NCBI RefSeq assembly: GCF_002259755.1
Contig: NZ_MWWY01000025.1
Coordinates: forward strand, 1 to 64,000
Length of the DNA: 64,000 bases
Direction of reading: 5' to 3'
From: Bifidobacterium hapali
GTDB lineage: Bacteria; Actinomycetota; Actinomycetes; Actinomycetales; Bifidobacteriaceae
The notes under the pieces are model-generated. The model saw only the letters and a program-made list of their open reading frames with translations, did no database searches and was not told where the DNA came from. Below are positions 17,135-27,208 of this stretch, piece by piece (within the stretch, counting starts at the first letter, position 1; the number at the start of each line of letters is the position of its first letter). The position numbers and the translations under genes are program-made.

Positions 17135-18137
17135 ATCGGACACGGAATACTCAGCCGATCGTCGTGTCGTTTCGATTGTCGGGCCAACCGCATCCGGCAA
17201 AACAGGACTTGGTATTGCTATTGCCAAAGCGCTGAAGGATCGCGGCGAACAAGCCGAAATCGTCAACGCTGATGCATATCAAATGTATCGTGGCATGGAT
17301 ATTGGCACTGCCAAAGCTACGCCAGAGGAACAGGCTGAAGTTAAGCATCATCTCATCGATATCATCAACCCCGATGAGACAATGACGGTTGCTCGTTTCC
17401 AGCAGCTCGCGCGTGATTGCATTCGTGATTTACAATCACGCGGTATTAGACCGATTATGGTCGGAGGTTCTGGACTGTACGCGCGCGCAGCCATCGACGA
17501 TATTTCGTTTCCTGGCACTGATCCTGATGTGCGAGCGAAACTAGAACAACGCGAGCAAACAGAGGGTGCCGGCGCACTGTTTGACGAGCTTAAGGCGAAA
17601 GATCCCGCCGCTGCCGCCCATATGGACCCACGCAATCCGCGACGTACCATTCGCGCACTGGAAGTTATCGAACTTACTGGCAAACCATATTCGGCAAGTC
17701 TGCCGCGTTACCAGTACGTGATTCCGACAGTACAAATTGGGCTTGATCTACCGCGCGAAGAACTCGATCGACGCATCGATATCCGTACTCAACACATGCT
17801 CACCAGTGGATTTATTGATGAGGTCGAACGGTTACGTCCGCATCTCGGTGCCACCGCATGTCGCGCACTCGGCTATCAGCAGATTGTTGACTATGTAGAC
17901 GGTCTTGCTGATCTGGACGACACGTATATGGATATCGCGCAGAAAACCAAACGACTTGCCCGCAAACAAATGGGCTGGTTCGGCCGCGATCCGCGCATCC
18001 ATTGGCTTCAAGCACTGAACCCTAAACTGCTGGATAATGCATTGGCAATTATCGCGCACGCTGACGCAGGCGACTACGATCCAATCGACGCGCACGCTGA
18101 CGAATATGCTCAGCATCATCTCGGCGACATCGCATAA
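17121..18137 (+). CDS. miaA: tRNA dimethylallyltransferase
   Basis: MiaA transfers a dimethylallyl group from DMAPP to N6 of A37 in tRNAs reading UNN codons; MiaB then methylthiolates it. The P-loop GPTASGKT lies at residues 21-28, followed by [26 protein letters not shown] and [21 protein letters not shown]. The start at 17121 is chosen because AAGGGA at 17105-17110 precedes it and the protein then begins a few residues before the P-loop; it overlaps the miaB stop by 14 bases. The 338-residue length is normal. A hairpin of the GGCTCCCC type follows at 18157. Confidence 0.96.
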   Translation: MCVTESDTEYSADRRVVSIVGPTASGKTGLGIAIAKALKDRGEQAEIVNADAYQMYRGMDIGTAKATPEEQAEVKHHLIDIINPDETMTVARFQQLARDCIRDLQSRGIRPIMVGGSGLYARAAIDDISFPGTDPDVRAKLEQREQTEGAGALFDELKAKDPAAAAHMDPRNPRRTIRALEVIELTGKPYSASLPRYQYVIPTVQIGLDLPREELDRRIDIRTQHMLTSGFIDEVERLRPHLGATACRALGYQQIVDYVDGLADLDDTYMDIAQKTKRLARKQMGWFGRDPRIHWLQALNPKLLDNALAIIAHADAGDYDPIDAHADEYAQHHLGDIA

Positions 18138-18156
18138 CACAGCCGTTCACTATATC

Positions 18157-18178
18157 GGCTCCCCTGACATGGGGAGCC
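18157..18178. repeat. GGCTCCCC-type hairpin between miaA and a Fic gene
   Basis: GGCTCCCC-TGACAT-GGGGAGCC is a perfect 8-bp-stem palindrome between two convergent genes. It has the shape of a bidirectional terminator without T-run. Similar hairpins occur at 22814-22845 and 42609-42628. Confidence 0.65.
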
Positions 18179-18211
18179 AACCATGATTTCTTCAGCTTCG
18201 CGACCAGCTCG

Positions 18212-19000
18212 TCAGTGCGCAGGCCCTTGACTCCACCCGGCGATCAGAAATATACGTGTCGGATTTGCCGGGCGCACAATCGCATCAAACATACGCTCAA
18301 ACCCAGTCGTGTCACCGCGATACGCCGCATGCTTAGCAGCTTTATACCCGTCACGAGTCACCGGACCCCAATCCACATCCCAACCAGCATCATGCGCCAA
18401 ACGTGACGCAAATATACGTAACGTCATCGCATTGCCACCCTTAAACGGATGCAAGTAGCCCAACTCATCATAAATATGCGCTAATTCACGTATAAACACA
18501 TCACGATCAAGAGCAATGAGATTGCGCTTATCAGCTAATTCAGTCGCAATATTAAGCGCACCAGTCTCAATCAGTGCCGCAGGAAAGAAGATCTCCGGAT
18601 TTTTCGCCAACACCCGATCTGCGGTCACTTCGCGAGTCGTATTCGACGTACGTAACTGTCCAGCATCAGTAAAAACCCCTTCAAACAGCGCACGATGAAT
18701 AGCAACAAGCTCGTCTAAATTGCCTTGAGCAGCCCAACCACGTTCAACAAGCAATACAATACGCGCTGCAATACTGCCAGCATGATCTCTCGCATGATCA
18801 TCAAGACTGCCATCTGCCAATCGTCCGCCTACAATCCCAGACGTTTCAGCATCAGCAGCATCAAGCAACGCGGCCACATCCATCTCGCCGCGTTCATATA
18901 CACCGAGTGCACGCATCGTTGCATCACCAGGCGCCATCGCTTCTAACGCGCAGTTCTTCAGTGCAAATGCGACTGCGCTCGCACGTTCAGCTGGAGTCAT
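18212..19000 (-). CDS. Fic-family protein with a degenerate active-site motif
   Basis: The protein of 262 residues has the Fic fold: the flap RTSNTTR near residues 117-123 and the helix ending in HPFKGGNAMTLR at 184-195. In active Fic proteins the motif is HxFx(D/E)GNGRxxR. Here the catalytic His and final Arg remain, but the acidic metal ligand is Gly, the second Gly of GNG is Ala and the first Arg is Met, so ATP-dependent AMP transfer is doubtful. It resembles the VbhT/Doc-like short forms without a visible class II inhibitory helix before the core. No toxin or antitoxin partner lies beside it. It may use another nucleotide or phosphate donor, or act non-catalytically. Confidence 0.82.
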   Translation of the reverse strand: MTPAERASAVAFALKNCALEAMAPGDATMRALGVYERGEMDVAALLDAADAETSGIVGGRLADGSLDDHARDHAGSIAARIVLLVERGWAAQGNLDELVAIHRALFEGVFTDAGQLRTSNTTREVTADRVLAKNPEIFFPAALIETGALNIATELADKRNLIALDRDVFIRELAHIYDELGYLHPFKGGNAMTLRIFASRLAHDAGWDVDWGPVTRDGYKAAKHAAYRGDTTGFERMFDAIVRPANPTRIFLIAGWSQGPAH

Positions 19001-19081
19001 AGGCTTATCCTAACTGATACTGGTCGAATATGATGACGTCGACACGGAAATGACCGGGTCTGGGTAGAATCGAAAACCGTT

Positions 19082-22000
19082 ATGGCACGTACAGCATCCT
19101 CATCAGGTAAGAACAGTAATGGTACTTCGCGTCCGCCGCGCGACGATACTGACAGCATGAACGACGAATCGATCGGTAAGAAGATCGTACTCGCGATTCC
19201 TCGCGCGTTTGGGTCTGCGGTTCGTTCACTCACCGGCGTAGGGGAGTATGATCCCGCGTATCGGCGTGATGGCTTGTGTTTCGTGATGCTCGTATTGGCG
19301 ATTTTTTTCTGCGCCTCTGAATGGTTCCGCGTCAACGGTGTACTCGGTCGTATCTTGCATGCGTTTGCTTCTGGACTTTTCGGCGTGATGAGCGTCATCG
19401 TGCCAGTATTGCTGGCGCTTGTTGCAATCCGTTTAATGCGTAACTCTGGCAAGCATTCCGACAATCCGCGCGTAGTAACCGGATGGGTATTACTGTTGTG
19501 GTCGATTTGCTCAGTAATTGATGTAGTTGTTGCAGCTGATTCGCCGGGATTTGATATTGCATTACTACAGCGTGCGGGTGGCTTATTTGGCTTTGTATTA
19601 GGCTCTCCACTAGCGTGGGGATTATCTGACGCGTTCGCGATTATCGTATTTGTGGTCGTTGGCTTGTTCTCGTTACTGATGATTACGCGCACGCATGTGA
19701 CTGACTTGCCAGATAATGTACGGGCGTTACGTGAACGATTACAAAGTGATGGCAAGAAGAATGCTTCTCGTACGAATGCTGATAGTGACCAATTCCCCAA
19801 CGAAGTTCGTGTGGGAGACGACACGCTAGCATTTGCTGAGGGAGTTCCTGCGCACGATGGTTCCGACGAACAAGGCGATGAATCAGCTGATAGTGCTCAG
19901 AATCTAGGAATATTCGGCTGGTTGTCGCATCTGTTTGACCGTAAACACCGTGGTGACGAAGATCGTTCGCTAGACCGGTATGCAGGTGATGATCCATTCG
20001 ACCATGCAGCCGACCGTCACGGCGCTGCCGCTGAAACATCTTTGATCGATCCTACTGCCATGATGTCTGGAAGAACGATATCGTCTGTACCATCTGGCCA
20101 GTATTCCAGTGACAATAACCTGTCTACGCAATACGCGGGCACGACTGGTACTACGGCAATGCCTAATCGTGTGGTAAGTGGTACAGCCGCAACAACCGCT
20201 ATGCCAACCGGTACATCGTACGAATCTTCCGCACCTCGTACGGTCACGTCATCTGGTACGACTGGATCTGTAGCTGCTTCTTCATCAGCTACAGATCCGT
20301 GGGCCGGCATCGGTAGTGATGGTACAGCAAGTGCCATGCCTGCTGTGTCGAATACTGCTGTGTCGAATACTGCTGTGTCGCATACGGGAGAACCGACGGT
20401 CAACCCAGATACTGGCGAAGTTGTAGAAGAGGATTCCAGCACTGCTGCTACTGATGATACGAACCGTCCTTACCAGCTACCTGATCTTGGCATTCTCGCT
20501 AAAGGACAGCCTCATGCTGCGCGCACTCCAGCCAACGATCATGTGATCGCGGCATTGACGAACACATTCCAACAGTTTAATGTTGACGCGCGGGTTGTTG
20601 GTTTCTTGCGTGGTCCGTCGGTCACCCAGTATGAAGTCGAGCTCGGTCCTGGTGTCAAGGTTGAAAAAGTCACCAATCTGCAGAAAAATATCGCGTACGC
20701 TGTCGCAAGCTCGGACGTGCGTATCCTTTCGCCTATTCCAGGTAAGTCGGCTATTGGTATTGAAATTCCGAACGTTGATCGCGAAATCGTGCATCTTGGC
20801 GATGTACTACGTTCAGACAAGGCTATAAACGACCCAGCTCCGATGCTCACTGGCGTTGGCAAGGACGTCGAAGGCCATTTTGTTACCGCTGATTTAACCA
20901 AGATGCCGCACCTGTTGGTTGCTGGTGCAACTGGTTCTGGTAAGTCGAGTTTTATTAACTCGATGCTTACGTCACTGATTATGCGTGCTACTCCTGAACA
21001 GGTGCGCATGATTATGGTTGATCCTAAACGTGTTGAACTAAGTGCGTATGCGGGTATTCCACATCTGTTGACGCCGATTATTACTGACCCGAAGAAGGCT
21101 GCACAGGCACTCGAATGGGTCGTCAAAGAGATGGACGCACGGTATTCCGATCTCGAATTCTTTGGATTCCGCCATATTAAAGACTTCAACAAGGCAGTGC
21201 GTGAGGGTAAAGTACATGCACCTGCTGGCTCGCAACGCAAAGTTGCTCCATACCCGTATATTCTCGTAGTTGTTGACGAGATGGCAGATCTGATGATGGT
21301 CGCGAAAAATGATGTGGAAAGCTCTATTCAGCGCATCACCCAGCTCGCGCGAGCAGCTGGCGTGCATCTTGTCCTTGCAACACAGCGTCCTTCTGTTGAT
21401 GTGGTCACTGGTTTGATTAAGGCAAACATCCCGTCACGTCTCGCATTTGCAACCTCCTCGGCTACCGATTCTCGCGTTATTCTTGACACAACCGGTGCAG
21501 AAACGTTGATTGGACAAGGCGATGCGCTGTTCCTGCCAATGGGACAGGCTAAGCCATTGCGCGTGCAAGGTTCATGGGTGAGTGAATCTGAGATTCGCAA
21601 AGCTGTCGAATTCGTACGTACTCAGCGTAAGCCGCATTATCGCGAGGATATCGAAGAGATGGCTAAAGAGGCCGAGAAGTCGGCTATTGAACCAGATGAG
21701 GATATCGGCGACGATATGGATGTGTTATTACAGGCTGCCGAACTTGTGGTCACTACTCAGTTTGGTTCTACTTCTATGTTGCAGCGCAAGTTGCGTGTTG
21801 GCTTCGCTAAAGCCGGTCGCCTGATGGATTTGCTCGAATCACGTGGTGTGGTCGGCCCATCTGAAGGTTCCAAAGCACGTCAGGTGCTCGTTCAACCTCA
21901 GGATTTGCCGAGTGTACTCGCGTTCATTCGTGGAGAAACCAGTTCGATTCAATCCTCAGCATCACCCGCATCTTCGCCACAACAGGGCGAACTTGAGTAG
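19082..22000 (+). CDS. ftsK: DNA translocase FtsK/SpoIIIE
   Basis: FtsK pumps chromosomal DNA through the closing septum and helps resolve chromosome dimers at dif. Four or five hydrophobic helices occupy about residues 65-205, anchoring it at the division site. A Ser/Thr-rich linker of some 230 residues follows. The motor has the alpha domain ([14 protein letters not shown] onwards), Walker A GATGSGKS with Lys621, Walker [13 protein letters not shown], and the winged gamma domain ([30 protein letters not shown]) that reads oriented KOPS-type sites. The total of 972 residues is typical. The linker contains a 15-base tandem repeat. No strong Shine-Dalgarno precedes the ATG. Confidence 0.96.
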   Translation: MARTASSSGKNSNGTSRPPRDDTDSMNDESIGKKIVLAIPRAFGSAVRSLTGVGEYDPAYRRDGLCFVMLVLAIFFCASEWFRVNGVLGRILHAFASGLFGVMSVIVPVLLALVAIRLMRNSGKHSDNPRVVTGWVLLLWSICSVIDVVVAADSPGFDIALLQRAGGLFGFVLGSPLAWGLSDAFAIIVFVVVGLFSLLMITRTHVTDLPDNVRALRERLQSDGKKNASRTNADSDQFPNEVRVGDDTLAFAEGVPAHDGSDEQGDESADSAQNLGIFGWLSHLFDRKHRGDEDRSLDRYAGDDPFDHAADRHGAAAETSLIDPTAMMSGRTISSVPSGQYSSDNNLSTQYAGTTGTTAMPNRVVSGTAATTAMPTGTSYESSAPRTVTSSGTTGSVAASSSATDPWAGIGSDGTASAMPAVSNTAVSNTAVSHTGEPTVNPDTGEVVEEDSSTAATDDTNRPYQLPDLGILAKGQPHAARTPANDHVIAALTNTFQQFNVDARVVGFLRGPSVTQYEVELGPGVKVEKVTNLQKNIAYAVASSDVRILSPIPGKSAIGIEIPNVDREIVHLGDVLRSDKAINDPAPMLTGVGKDVEGHFVTADLTKMPHLLVAGATGSGKSSFINSMLTSLIMRATPEQVRMIMVDPKRVELSAYAGIPHLLTPIITDPKKAAQALEWVVKEMDARYSDLEFFGFRHIKDFNKAVREGKVHAPAGSQRKVAPYPYILVVVDEMADLMMVAKNDVESSIQRITQLARAAGVHLVLATQRPSVDVVTGLIKANIPSRLAFATSSATDSRVILDTTGAETLIGQGDALFLPMGQAKPLRVQGSWVSESEIRKAVEFVRTQRKPHYREDIEEMAKEAEKSAIEPDEDIGDDMDVLLQAAELVVTTQFGSTSMLQRKLRVGFAKAGRLMDLLESRGVVGPSEGSKARQVLVQPQDLPSVLAFIRGETSSIQSSASPASSPQQGELE
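20345..20385 (+). repeat. Short tandem repeat in the FtsK linker
   Basis: The 15-base unit GTGTCGAATACTGCT occurs twice exactly (20345-20359, 20360-20374) and a third time in part with one change. It encodes the repeated VSNTA in the disordered linker. The unit is a multiple of three, so copy-number change keeps frame. Confidence 0.8.
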
Positions 22001-22106
22001 CGGTGACAGTAGCGGTGGTTGTAACAGTAAACACTTATGGTATGTGGTTATGTTGTGGTGCGTATCAATCACGTGTCACACATCGTCAAGGTAGCAACGT
22101 GAGGGT

Positions 22107-22790
22107 ATGGTGAACAGTATGGCTACAGACAATAAAGAACGTCAAGAATCCTCTGGATCATCACTGCTGGATGGATGGAATGCGCCGCCGAACCTCGTTA
22201 CATACTCGCGTATTATGCTGGTGGTGATTTTCCTCGCCCTGTATATTGCTGCCGGTCCGTGGGGCGTCAATAACACAGCAATGCGCTGGGCTGCGGCCGT
22301 TCTATTTATCATCGCTGCTTCCACAGATAAGCTCGATGGTTGGATGGCACGCAAATACAATCAGGTCACTGAACTAGGCAAGCTCATGGACCCGATTGCC
22401 GATAAGCTACTGACTTGCGCCACCCTCCTTGTAGCTGCCGCGTTCGGTGAACTTGGCCCGACAATGCTTGGCTGGATTGTCGTTGCACTGTTTTTGCTAC
22501 GCGAAATTGGTATTACGGTCATGCGTTTCTTCGTAATCGACACGGGCGGTAAGGTGATTGCCGCCGAATGGCCGGGTAAGCTCAAAACGCTATTCCAGTG
22601 CATTGGCCTGTCAATGCTGTTGCTGCCATTCTGGCAGTTCGCCGGTGGCACTGGTGACAATCCAATGTGGTTGACCATATATCAGTTCGCCACCTATTTG
22701 GTGATCTACATTGCACTGGCATTGTGCTTGTACTCGGGTGGCATCTATCTGATCAATACATTTCACGGGCGCAAGGCGCAAAGCAAGTAG
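22107..22790 (+). CDS. pgsA: CDP-diacylglycerol-glycerol-3-phosphate 3-phosphatidyltransferase
   Basis: This integral membrane enzyme makes phosphatidylglycerol phosphate, the committed step toward phosphatidylglycerol and cardiolipin. The CDP-alcohol phosphotransferase signature D-x2-DG-x2-AR-x8-G-x3-D-x3-D is complete in DKLDGWMARKYNQVTELG followed by KLMDPIADK. Several hydrophobic helices surround it. A 35-residue polar N-terminus precedes the first helix. The ATG at 22107 has GAGGG too close, so the in-frame ATG at 22119 is possible. It follows ftsK and precedes cinA, an order common in actinobacteria. Confidence 0.93.
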   Translation: MVNSMATDNKERQESSGSSLLDGWNAPPNLVTYSRIMLVVIFLALYIAAGPWGVNNTAMRWAAAVLFIIAASTDKLDGWMARKYNQVTELGKLMDPIADKLLTCATLLVAAAFGELGPTMLGWIVVALFLLREIGITVMRFFVIDTGGKVIAAEWPGKLKTLFQCIGLSMLLLPFWQFAGGTGDNPMWLTIYQFATYLVIYIALALCLYSGGIYLINTFHGRKAQSK

Positions 22791-22813
22791 GCGCTAGAAG
22801 TTCATTGACGATG

Positions 22814-22845
22814 TTTGTGGCTCTCCTAACAAGGGGAGCCACAAA
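22814..22845. repeat. GGCTC-type hairpin between pgsA and cinA
   Basis: TTTGTGGCTC (22814-22823) and GAGCCACAAA (22836-22845) pair over ten bases, with a central CTCCT/AGGGG extension. It ends right at the Shine-Dalgarno of cinA. In RNA it could terminate pgsA transcripts or limit cinA translation. Confidence 0.6.
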
Positions 22846-22856
22846 AGGATGAGTGC

Positions 22857-23408
22857 ATGGAACAGGATATTACCGAGCGTTGCGATACATATGCGGCCCG
22901 CATTCTACAACGGTGCGAGCAACTGCATATGAAGATTGCTGCAGCTGAATCGTTGACAGGAGGATTGCTGGCGAATGCATTCGTCCGCATTCCCGGTGCT
23001 TCGAACGTTTTTCTTGGTTCTGCAGTAACGTATGACATTCACGCTAAGGCGTCGATATTGGGCGTGGATCATGATCTGTTGGAGCGCGAGGGTGCGGTCC
23101 ATCCTGAGGTGGCACGACAAATGGCCGCTGCCACCGCACGTTTATATGATCAGCCTGAATATGCTGGCAAAGTGATTGGATTGTCTACTACGGGTGTTGC
23201 TGGCCCGGGGCCTGATGGCGATAAACCGGCCGGATTGGTATACATTGGCGTGTCTCTACCGTCTGCAGATGGTGTGCTGACGTCACGGCATACATGTGCG
23301 CGTGAATTACACCTTGATGGCGATCGGCCGCAAGTACGGCAACTGAGCGTGCTGCGCATTCTTGAGACACTCGACGATGAATTAGCAGCATTTCATCACT
23401 GTGCATAA
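22857..23408 (+). CDS. cinA: CinA-family nicotinamide-nucleotide amidohydrolase domain protein
   Basis: This is the C-terminal CinA (PncC) domain alone, 183 residues, which converts nicotinamide mononucleotide to nicotinate mononucleotide in NAD recycling. Family blocks are visible: [37 protein letters not shown] and [24 protein letters not shown]. The N-terminal MoCF-like domain of two-domain CinA proteins is absent. AAAAGGA at 22842-22848 precedes the start. The pgsA-cinA-regulator order upstream of recA is widespread in actinobacteria and firmicutes. Confidence 0.9.
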   Translation: MEQDITERCDTYAARILQRCEQLHMKIAAAESLTGGLLANAFVRIPGASNVFLGSAVTYDIHAKASILGVDHDLLEREGAVHPEVARQMAAATARLYDQPEYAGKVIGLSTTGVAGPGPDGDKPAGLVYIGVSLPSADGVLTSRHTCARELHLDGDRPQVRQLSVLRILETLDDELAAFHHCA

Positions 23409-23566
23409 CAGTGATAACAACGTATGGTAAGTATTGTGCTTGTGCTGAACAGAGCAGCATCATCAGCGAAACTTGCGCGTATTGTCAGCAACTTTTCAGG
23501 AATAAACTGAGTTGGTTGATGTTGTACGTAGTGGAAACACTGACGAGCACCTTAAGGAGGGTCACG

Positions 23567-24082
23567 ATGGAAATGATGACTCGCACCGCCGAAACGATGA
23601 ATGTGGAGGAACTGAGCCCTGTGGCTGCGCGTCCGGGCAGTGCCCGTATGCGTGATCTGACGCCGGCGCAACGTCGTGCTGTGATGTTTGCGCAGCAGCA
23701 GGTGCTAGCAGCTCGTGCTGCAAAGAAAGCAAAAGATGAGCGTCAGGCGGCGCTTAGTCGTATGTGGCAGGAAGAGGATTCTTCTGACTCGCGTGCGTCG
23801 CGTAGCAGCGCTGAACAAGTTTCTCCAGTTGATGAGACTCGTGAGGTGTCATTACGGGAGGCTATCGGTCATGTACTGCGTGATTTGCGCACTCGTGATC
23901 GCAAGACACTGCGCGAGGTTAGCGAGAAGGCTGGCGTGTCGTTGGGATATTTATCTGAGGTAGAGCGTGGACAAAAGGAAGCAAGCTCTGAGTTGCTGAG
24001 TTCTATTGCTGAGTCTCTAGGCGTAAGCACTCCAAAGATGCTGCGTATGGTGGCAGATTATCTCGAGTCTTTAGCTGCATAA
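23567..24082 (+). CDS. clgR: ClgR-like XRE-family transcriptional regulator
   Basis: This helix-turn-helix regulator resembles ClgR of actinobacteria, an activator of clp protease genes. The DNA-binding domain is [49 protein letters not shown] near residues 90-140, with the C-terminal [18 protein letters not shown] charged, Ala/Arg/Gln-rich stretch precedes it ([33 protein letters not shown]). The start at 23567 is fixed by AAGGAGG at 23554-23560; a longer frame upstream has no ribosome site. The position between cinA and DUF3046-recA matches other actinobacteria. Binding targets are inferred by family only. Confidence 0.85.
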   Translation: MEMMTRTAETMNVEELSPVAARPGSARMRDLTPAQRRAVMFAQQQVLAARAAKKAKDERQAALSRMWQEEDSSDSRASRSSAEQVSPVDETREVSLREAIGHVLRDLRTRDRKTLREVSEKAGVSLGYLSEVERGQKEASSELLSSIAESLGVSTPKMLRMVADYLESLAA

Positions 24083-24101
24083 CTAGTATTGAATAGTATT
24101 G

Positions 24102-24133
24102 TCGGGCGATCTTCCGTAAGGAAGGCCGCCCGA
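24102..24133. terminator. Hairpin after clgR
   Basis: TCGGGCG (24102-24108) and CGCCCGA (24127-24133) form the base of a stem that continues with CTTCC/GGAAG above an asymmetric bulge. It sits between clgR and the DUF3046 gene. No T-run follows. Confidence 0.55.
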
Positions 24134-24169
24134 TATTGCGTTATGGCGTGATGATAAGACTGGAGTGTT

Positions 24170-24415
24170 GTGCGAGAGCGAGAATTTTGGGAATTGGTTG
24201 AAGAAGTGTTTGGTCGCGGATATGGGCGTAGTTTGTCGCGCGATCAGCGACTCAGCAAGCTTGGTGGCATGACAGTCGTTGAAGCACTTGACGCTGGAGA
24301 GGAGCCTCGCGTGGTATGGAATGTGTTGTGTGATCAGATGGACATTCCCGATCGTGATCGGTGGGGTAAAGATCATGCTGCTCCTCCGATGCCTGCACGA
24401 TTTGATGTGAAGTAG
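24170..24415 (+). CDS. DUF3046-family protein
   Basis: This 81-residue protein (REREFWELVEEVFGRGYGRS, DQRLSKLGGMTVVEALDAG, PRVVWNVLCDQMDIPDRDRWG) belongs to DUF3046, a small actinobacterial family of unknown role nearly always found just before recA. The start codon is GTG at 24170. The match in length, sequence pattern and position is strong. No catalytic motif is evident. Confidence 0.9.
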   Translation: MREREFWELVEEVFGRGYGRSLSRDQRLSKLGGMTVVEALDAGEEPRVVWNVLCDQMDIPDRDRWGKDHAAPPMPARFDVK

Positions 24416-24463
24416 AAGTGAAGTAGGTGTGGGGTAAGTATCGGCGTGTCTTCACCCAGAAAA

Positions 24464-24494
24464 TCGAACAAATGTTCGTGCTTTCGGATATAGT
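24464..24494 (+). promoter_or_regulatory. recA SOS promoter: LexA box overlapping -35, with -10
   Basis: TCGAAC-AAAT-GTTCGT at 24464-24479 matches the actinobacterial LexA box at all but the last base. TATAGT at 24489-24494 is a good -10, and the matching -35 position falls inside the box, so LexA would block polymerase. The recA leader would then be about 190 bases. Confidence 0.8.
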
Positions 24495-24693
24495 TATCCA
24501 CAGCGAAAGAACATCAGTACAGGTGATGCATGTTGTGGATAACTCATGATATCCCTTACGGCAGTAGGGGAGTCACATAGTTCGACACGCCCGGAACATA
24601 CCGTTCGACCACAATGGTGAGTTTGGGTTGCGCTGATATGTGTGAGTCACGTAGCGTGTATGCACCACAGCATCAAAAGTAAGGAGAAGTATC

Positions 24694-25848
24694 ATGGCAC
24701 AGCAGGCGAACGCTCCGGCGAAGCAGCCGGATAACGGCAGGCCCGGCATTGATCCACGACGTCAAGCAGCACTGGATACTGCGTTAGCACAGGTAGAAAA
24801 GAGCTTTGGCAAGGGATCTGCAATGCGCTTGGGAGACAGACCTGAGCAGAACGTTGAAGTGATTCCCACAGGTTCATTGGCTCTTGATATGGCTTTGGGT
24901 ATCGGTGGTCTGCCTAAGGGACGTATCGTTGAGATTTACGGTCCTGAATCGTCAGGTAAGACCACGCTTGCGCTGCATGTCGTCGCTAATGCACAAAAAG
25001 CGGGCGGCGTGGCAGCGTTTATCGATGCCGAGCATGCACTTGACCCTGTATATGCTCGCAAACTTGGTGTTGACACTGACTCGTTAATCGTATCGCAGCC
25101 TGACAATGGCGAGCAGGCTCTTGAGATTGCTGACATGCTTATTCGTTCCGGTGCGCTTGATGTGATCGTCGTTGATTCCGTAGCTGCTCTCGTGCCTAAG
25201 GCTGAGATTGAAGGCGATATGGGTGATAGTCATGTTGGTCTACAAGCTCGACTTATGAGCCAAGCATTGCGCAAAATGACGGGAGCACTTGCGCAGGCTG
25301 GCACTACTGCAATCTTCATCAATCAGTTGCGTGAGAAAATCGGTGTGTTCTTCGGCAGCCCTGAGACTACGACTGGCGGTAAGGCGCTGAAATTCTATTC
25401 CTCTGTGCGTCTTGATATTCGTCGCATACAGACCATTAAAGTCGGTGATGAAGCAGTTGGTAATCGTACCAAGGTCAAGGTTGTGAAGAACAAGATGGCG
25501 CCGCCATTTAAGTCAGCTGAGTTTGATGTGCTCTATGGCGAGGGTATCTCCACTGAGGGCTCAGTACTTGACATGGCATTGCAGTGCAATGTGGTTAAAA
25601 AATCTGGTTCATGGTTTACCTACGAGGGCGATCAACTGGGACAGGGACGTGAGAACGTCCGTAAGTTCCTTAAGGATAATCCGGCTGTTACTGAGGAGAT
25701 TGAGAATAAGGTTAAAGTTGCGTTTGGCCTGATTCCAGCGGAGGATCAGTTTGCTGAAGGCGAAGATAGCGATGTTACGGATGGTGGCCAATCGCCTGAA
25801 TCTGCTACAAGTGCTCAGTCTTCCAAGGAAGTTGCATCTAAAGGCTGA
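24694..25848 (+). CDS. recA: Recombinase RecA
   Basis: RecA coats single-stranded DNA, drives strand exchange and triggers LexA self-cleavage. The Walker A motif GPESSGKTT has Lys89; [22 protein letters not shown] supplies Walker B and loop 1, and [29 protein letters not shown] the L2 region. The C-terminal ~40 residues are acidic and Ser-rich, which in other RecA proteins restrains DNA binding. At 384 residues there is no intein. AAGGAGAAG precedes the ATG. A LexA box lies upstream and recX begins 2 bases after the stop, so both are damage-induced together. Confidence 0.99.
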   Translation: MAQQANAPAKQPDNGRPGIDPRRQAALDTALAQVEKSFGKGSAMRLGDRPEQNVEVIPTGSLALDMALGIGGLPKGRIVEIYGPESSGKTTLALHVVANAQKAGGVAAFIDAEHALDPVYARKLGVDTDSLIVSQPDNGEQALEIADMLIRSGALDVIVVDSVAALVPKAEIEGDMGDSHVGLQARLMSQALRKMTGALAQAGTTAIFINQLREKIGVFFGSPETTTGGKALKFYSSVRLDIRRIQTIKVGDEAVGNRTKVKVVKNKMAPPFKSAEFDVLYGEGISTEGSVLDMALQCNVVKKSGSWFTYEGDQLGQGRENVRKFLKDNPAVTEEIENKVKVAFGLIPAEDQFAEGEDSDVTDGGQSPESATSAQSSKEVASKG

Positions 25849-25850
25849 AT

Positions 25851-26588
25851 ATGATCAGTGCTGAGGAGTTTCTCAGTCAGCATCCTGCCATTGAGCCAGC
25901 ATGCGCGCAGAATGCGCCCGCTGGCAGTCTATATGGCAGTGATGCTGGTCGAGTAATTATTGAAGCCGAGCAGGAGACGTACCCGAGTAGTGTTCACGCA
26001 CGACGTACAAAGGCGAGAGCTCGACATGGTAATTTGCCCAAGAATGAGCGTAGCTATTCAGGTAGCAATCGTGTAAATGCTAGACGCACGACACAATCGT
26101 GGAGCAGTTCTACTGGCACAACGGTAGATAATCCCAACGATATTGACGCCTGTCGCGAAGCTGCATTACGGCTATTAGATGCTGCGCCTCGCCCTTCAGG
26201 CGCGTTACGTGAACGTCTACTTGGCAAAGGGTATGACGAGACCACAGTCGATGCAGTTGTCGAACGATTACAGTGTGTGAATCTTATAGATGATGAGTCT
26301 TACGCACAATCGGCAGTTCGGTACTGTTGTGGTCGACTTTTAGGTGCTCGAGGCACACTTATGGACCTTATCCGGCGTGGTGTGGATCGAGAGACTGCCG
26401 AGCGTGCGGTTCATCAGGCCGATGAACAGGGCGCGTTTGAGGATGCTGCGTGGGAACTTGGACGGCAATATGCACGTAAAACTGCAGGCATGGACCCGGT
26501 CAAACGTCGTCAACGTTTTTGGTCAGCGGGAGGACGTAAAGGGCACAACCCTGAAACACTGCGGCGTGTTGCAGCCGAATTGCTATGA
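25851..26588 (+). CDS. recX: RecA regulatory protein RecX
   Basis: RecX binds in the RecA filament groove and limits its extension. The three-helix repeats are recognisable from residue 98 on: REAALRLLDAAPRPSGALRERLLGKGY, VNLIDDESYAQSAVRYC and RQRFWSAGGRKGHNPETLRRV. The first ~95 residues form a polar, Ser/Arg-rich extension without recognised domain, making the protein 245 residues, longer than most RecX. It begins 2 bases after recA, the classical co-regulated arrangement. Confidence 0.92.
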   Translation: MISAEEFLSQHPAIEPACAQNAPAGSLYGSDAGRVIIEAEQETYPSSVHARRTKARARHGNLPKNERSYSGSNRVNARRTTQSWSSSTGTTVDNPNDIDACREAALRLLDAAPRPSGALRERLLGKGYDETTVDAVVERLQCVNLIDDESYAQSAVRYCCGRLLGARGTLMDLIRRGVDRETAERAVHQADEQGAFEDAAWELGRQYARKTAGMDPVKRRQRFWSAGGRKGHNPETLRRVAAELL

Positions 26589-26598
26589 AATATGAAAT

Positions 26599-26965
26599 GA
26601 GACCCCTTATACCCCGGGTTCTGTCACACTGCGTATGCAGTATGGACGACCATCCATCTCGACCTGACGTTACCGTCAAGCTCTAGCAGCCTACCCGAAG
26701 GCTCGGGCGAGCAGCCCTCAAACGCCTTCTGCTTGGCCTTGCTCCCGATGAGGCTTGCCATGCGGCCAGCTGTTGCCAGTGGCCCGGTGGTCTCTTACAC
26801 CGCCGTTTCACCCTTACCAACCTTATGGCTGGCGGTCTATTCTCTGCTGCGCTATCTCTCAGGTCACCCTGGGCGGATGTTATCCGCCATCGTGCTCTAT
26901 GGAGCCCGGAAGTTCCTCAACCCTTGTTCTATGTAGAACTTAAGTCGCGGCCGTCAAGGGGTCTC
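26599..26965 (-). ncRNA. rnpB: RNase P RNA (class A)
   Basis: This is the catalytic RNA that removes 5' leaders from tRNA precursors. The ends pair to form P1: GAGACCCCTT at the 5' end (26965 downward) with AAGGGGTCTC at the 3' end. The 5' region carries the conserved GAGGAAsTTCC-type element (on this strand GAGGAACTTCCGGGCTCC), then GGGTGAAACGGCGGTG, and the universal AGACAGAACCCGGG-like 3' element reads GACAGAACCCGGGGTA. The length of about 367 bases fits actinobacterial class A RNA. It is transcribed toward recX. Confidence 0.93.
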
Positions 26966-26974
26966 AGCCGAATC

Positions 26975-26980
26975 ATCATA
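26975..26980 (-). promoter_or_regulatory. -10 element of the rnpB promoter
   Basis: TATGAT on the minus strand lies about 9 bases before the predicted 5' end of the RNA, the correct distance for a -10 box. No good -35 match was seen. Confidence 0.5.
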
Positions 26981-27208
26981 CACGATGGTTAGAGCACGAC
27001 GCTCCGAAAACACCATAATGAATAGGCACACATAGCATCAAGCATGCCACGACAGTGTTACCGACAGCAAGTGAGAGAAATGTATTATTCTCCGGGCGAG
27101 TCTCCCGCTGTTTACCGTTCGTTCGGCTACAATAAATCATACCGAAGGCGAAGTCGCCATTCGGCCCGTCAAATAGCGGGTGACACCGCTTGAGTCTAGG
27201 AGGTCCAC

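Noticed and set aside
18997-19824. A 275-codon open frame opposite the start of ftsK
   Set aside because: It is antisense to a well-supported gene, low in recognisable domains and rich in Thr, Asn and Ser as expected of a shadow frame; no ribosome site was seen.
20539-21240. A 233-codon frame opposite the ftsK motor
   Set aside because: Fully antisense to the conserved ATPase with no signs of a protein family.
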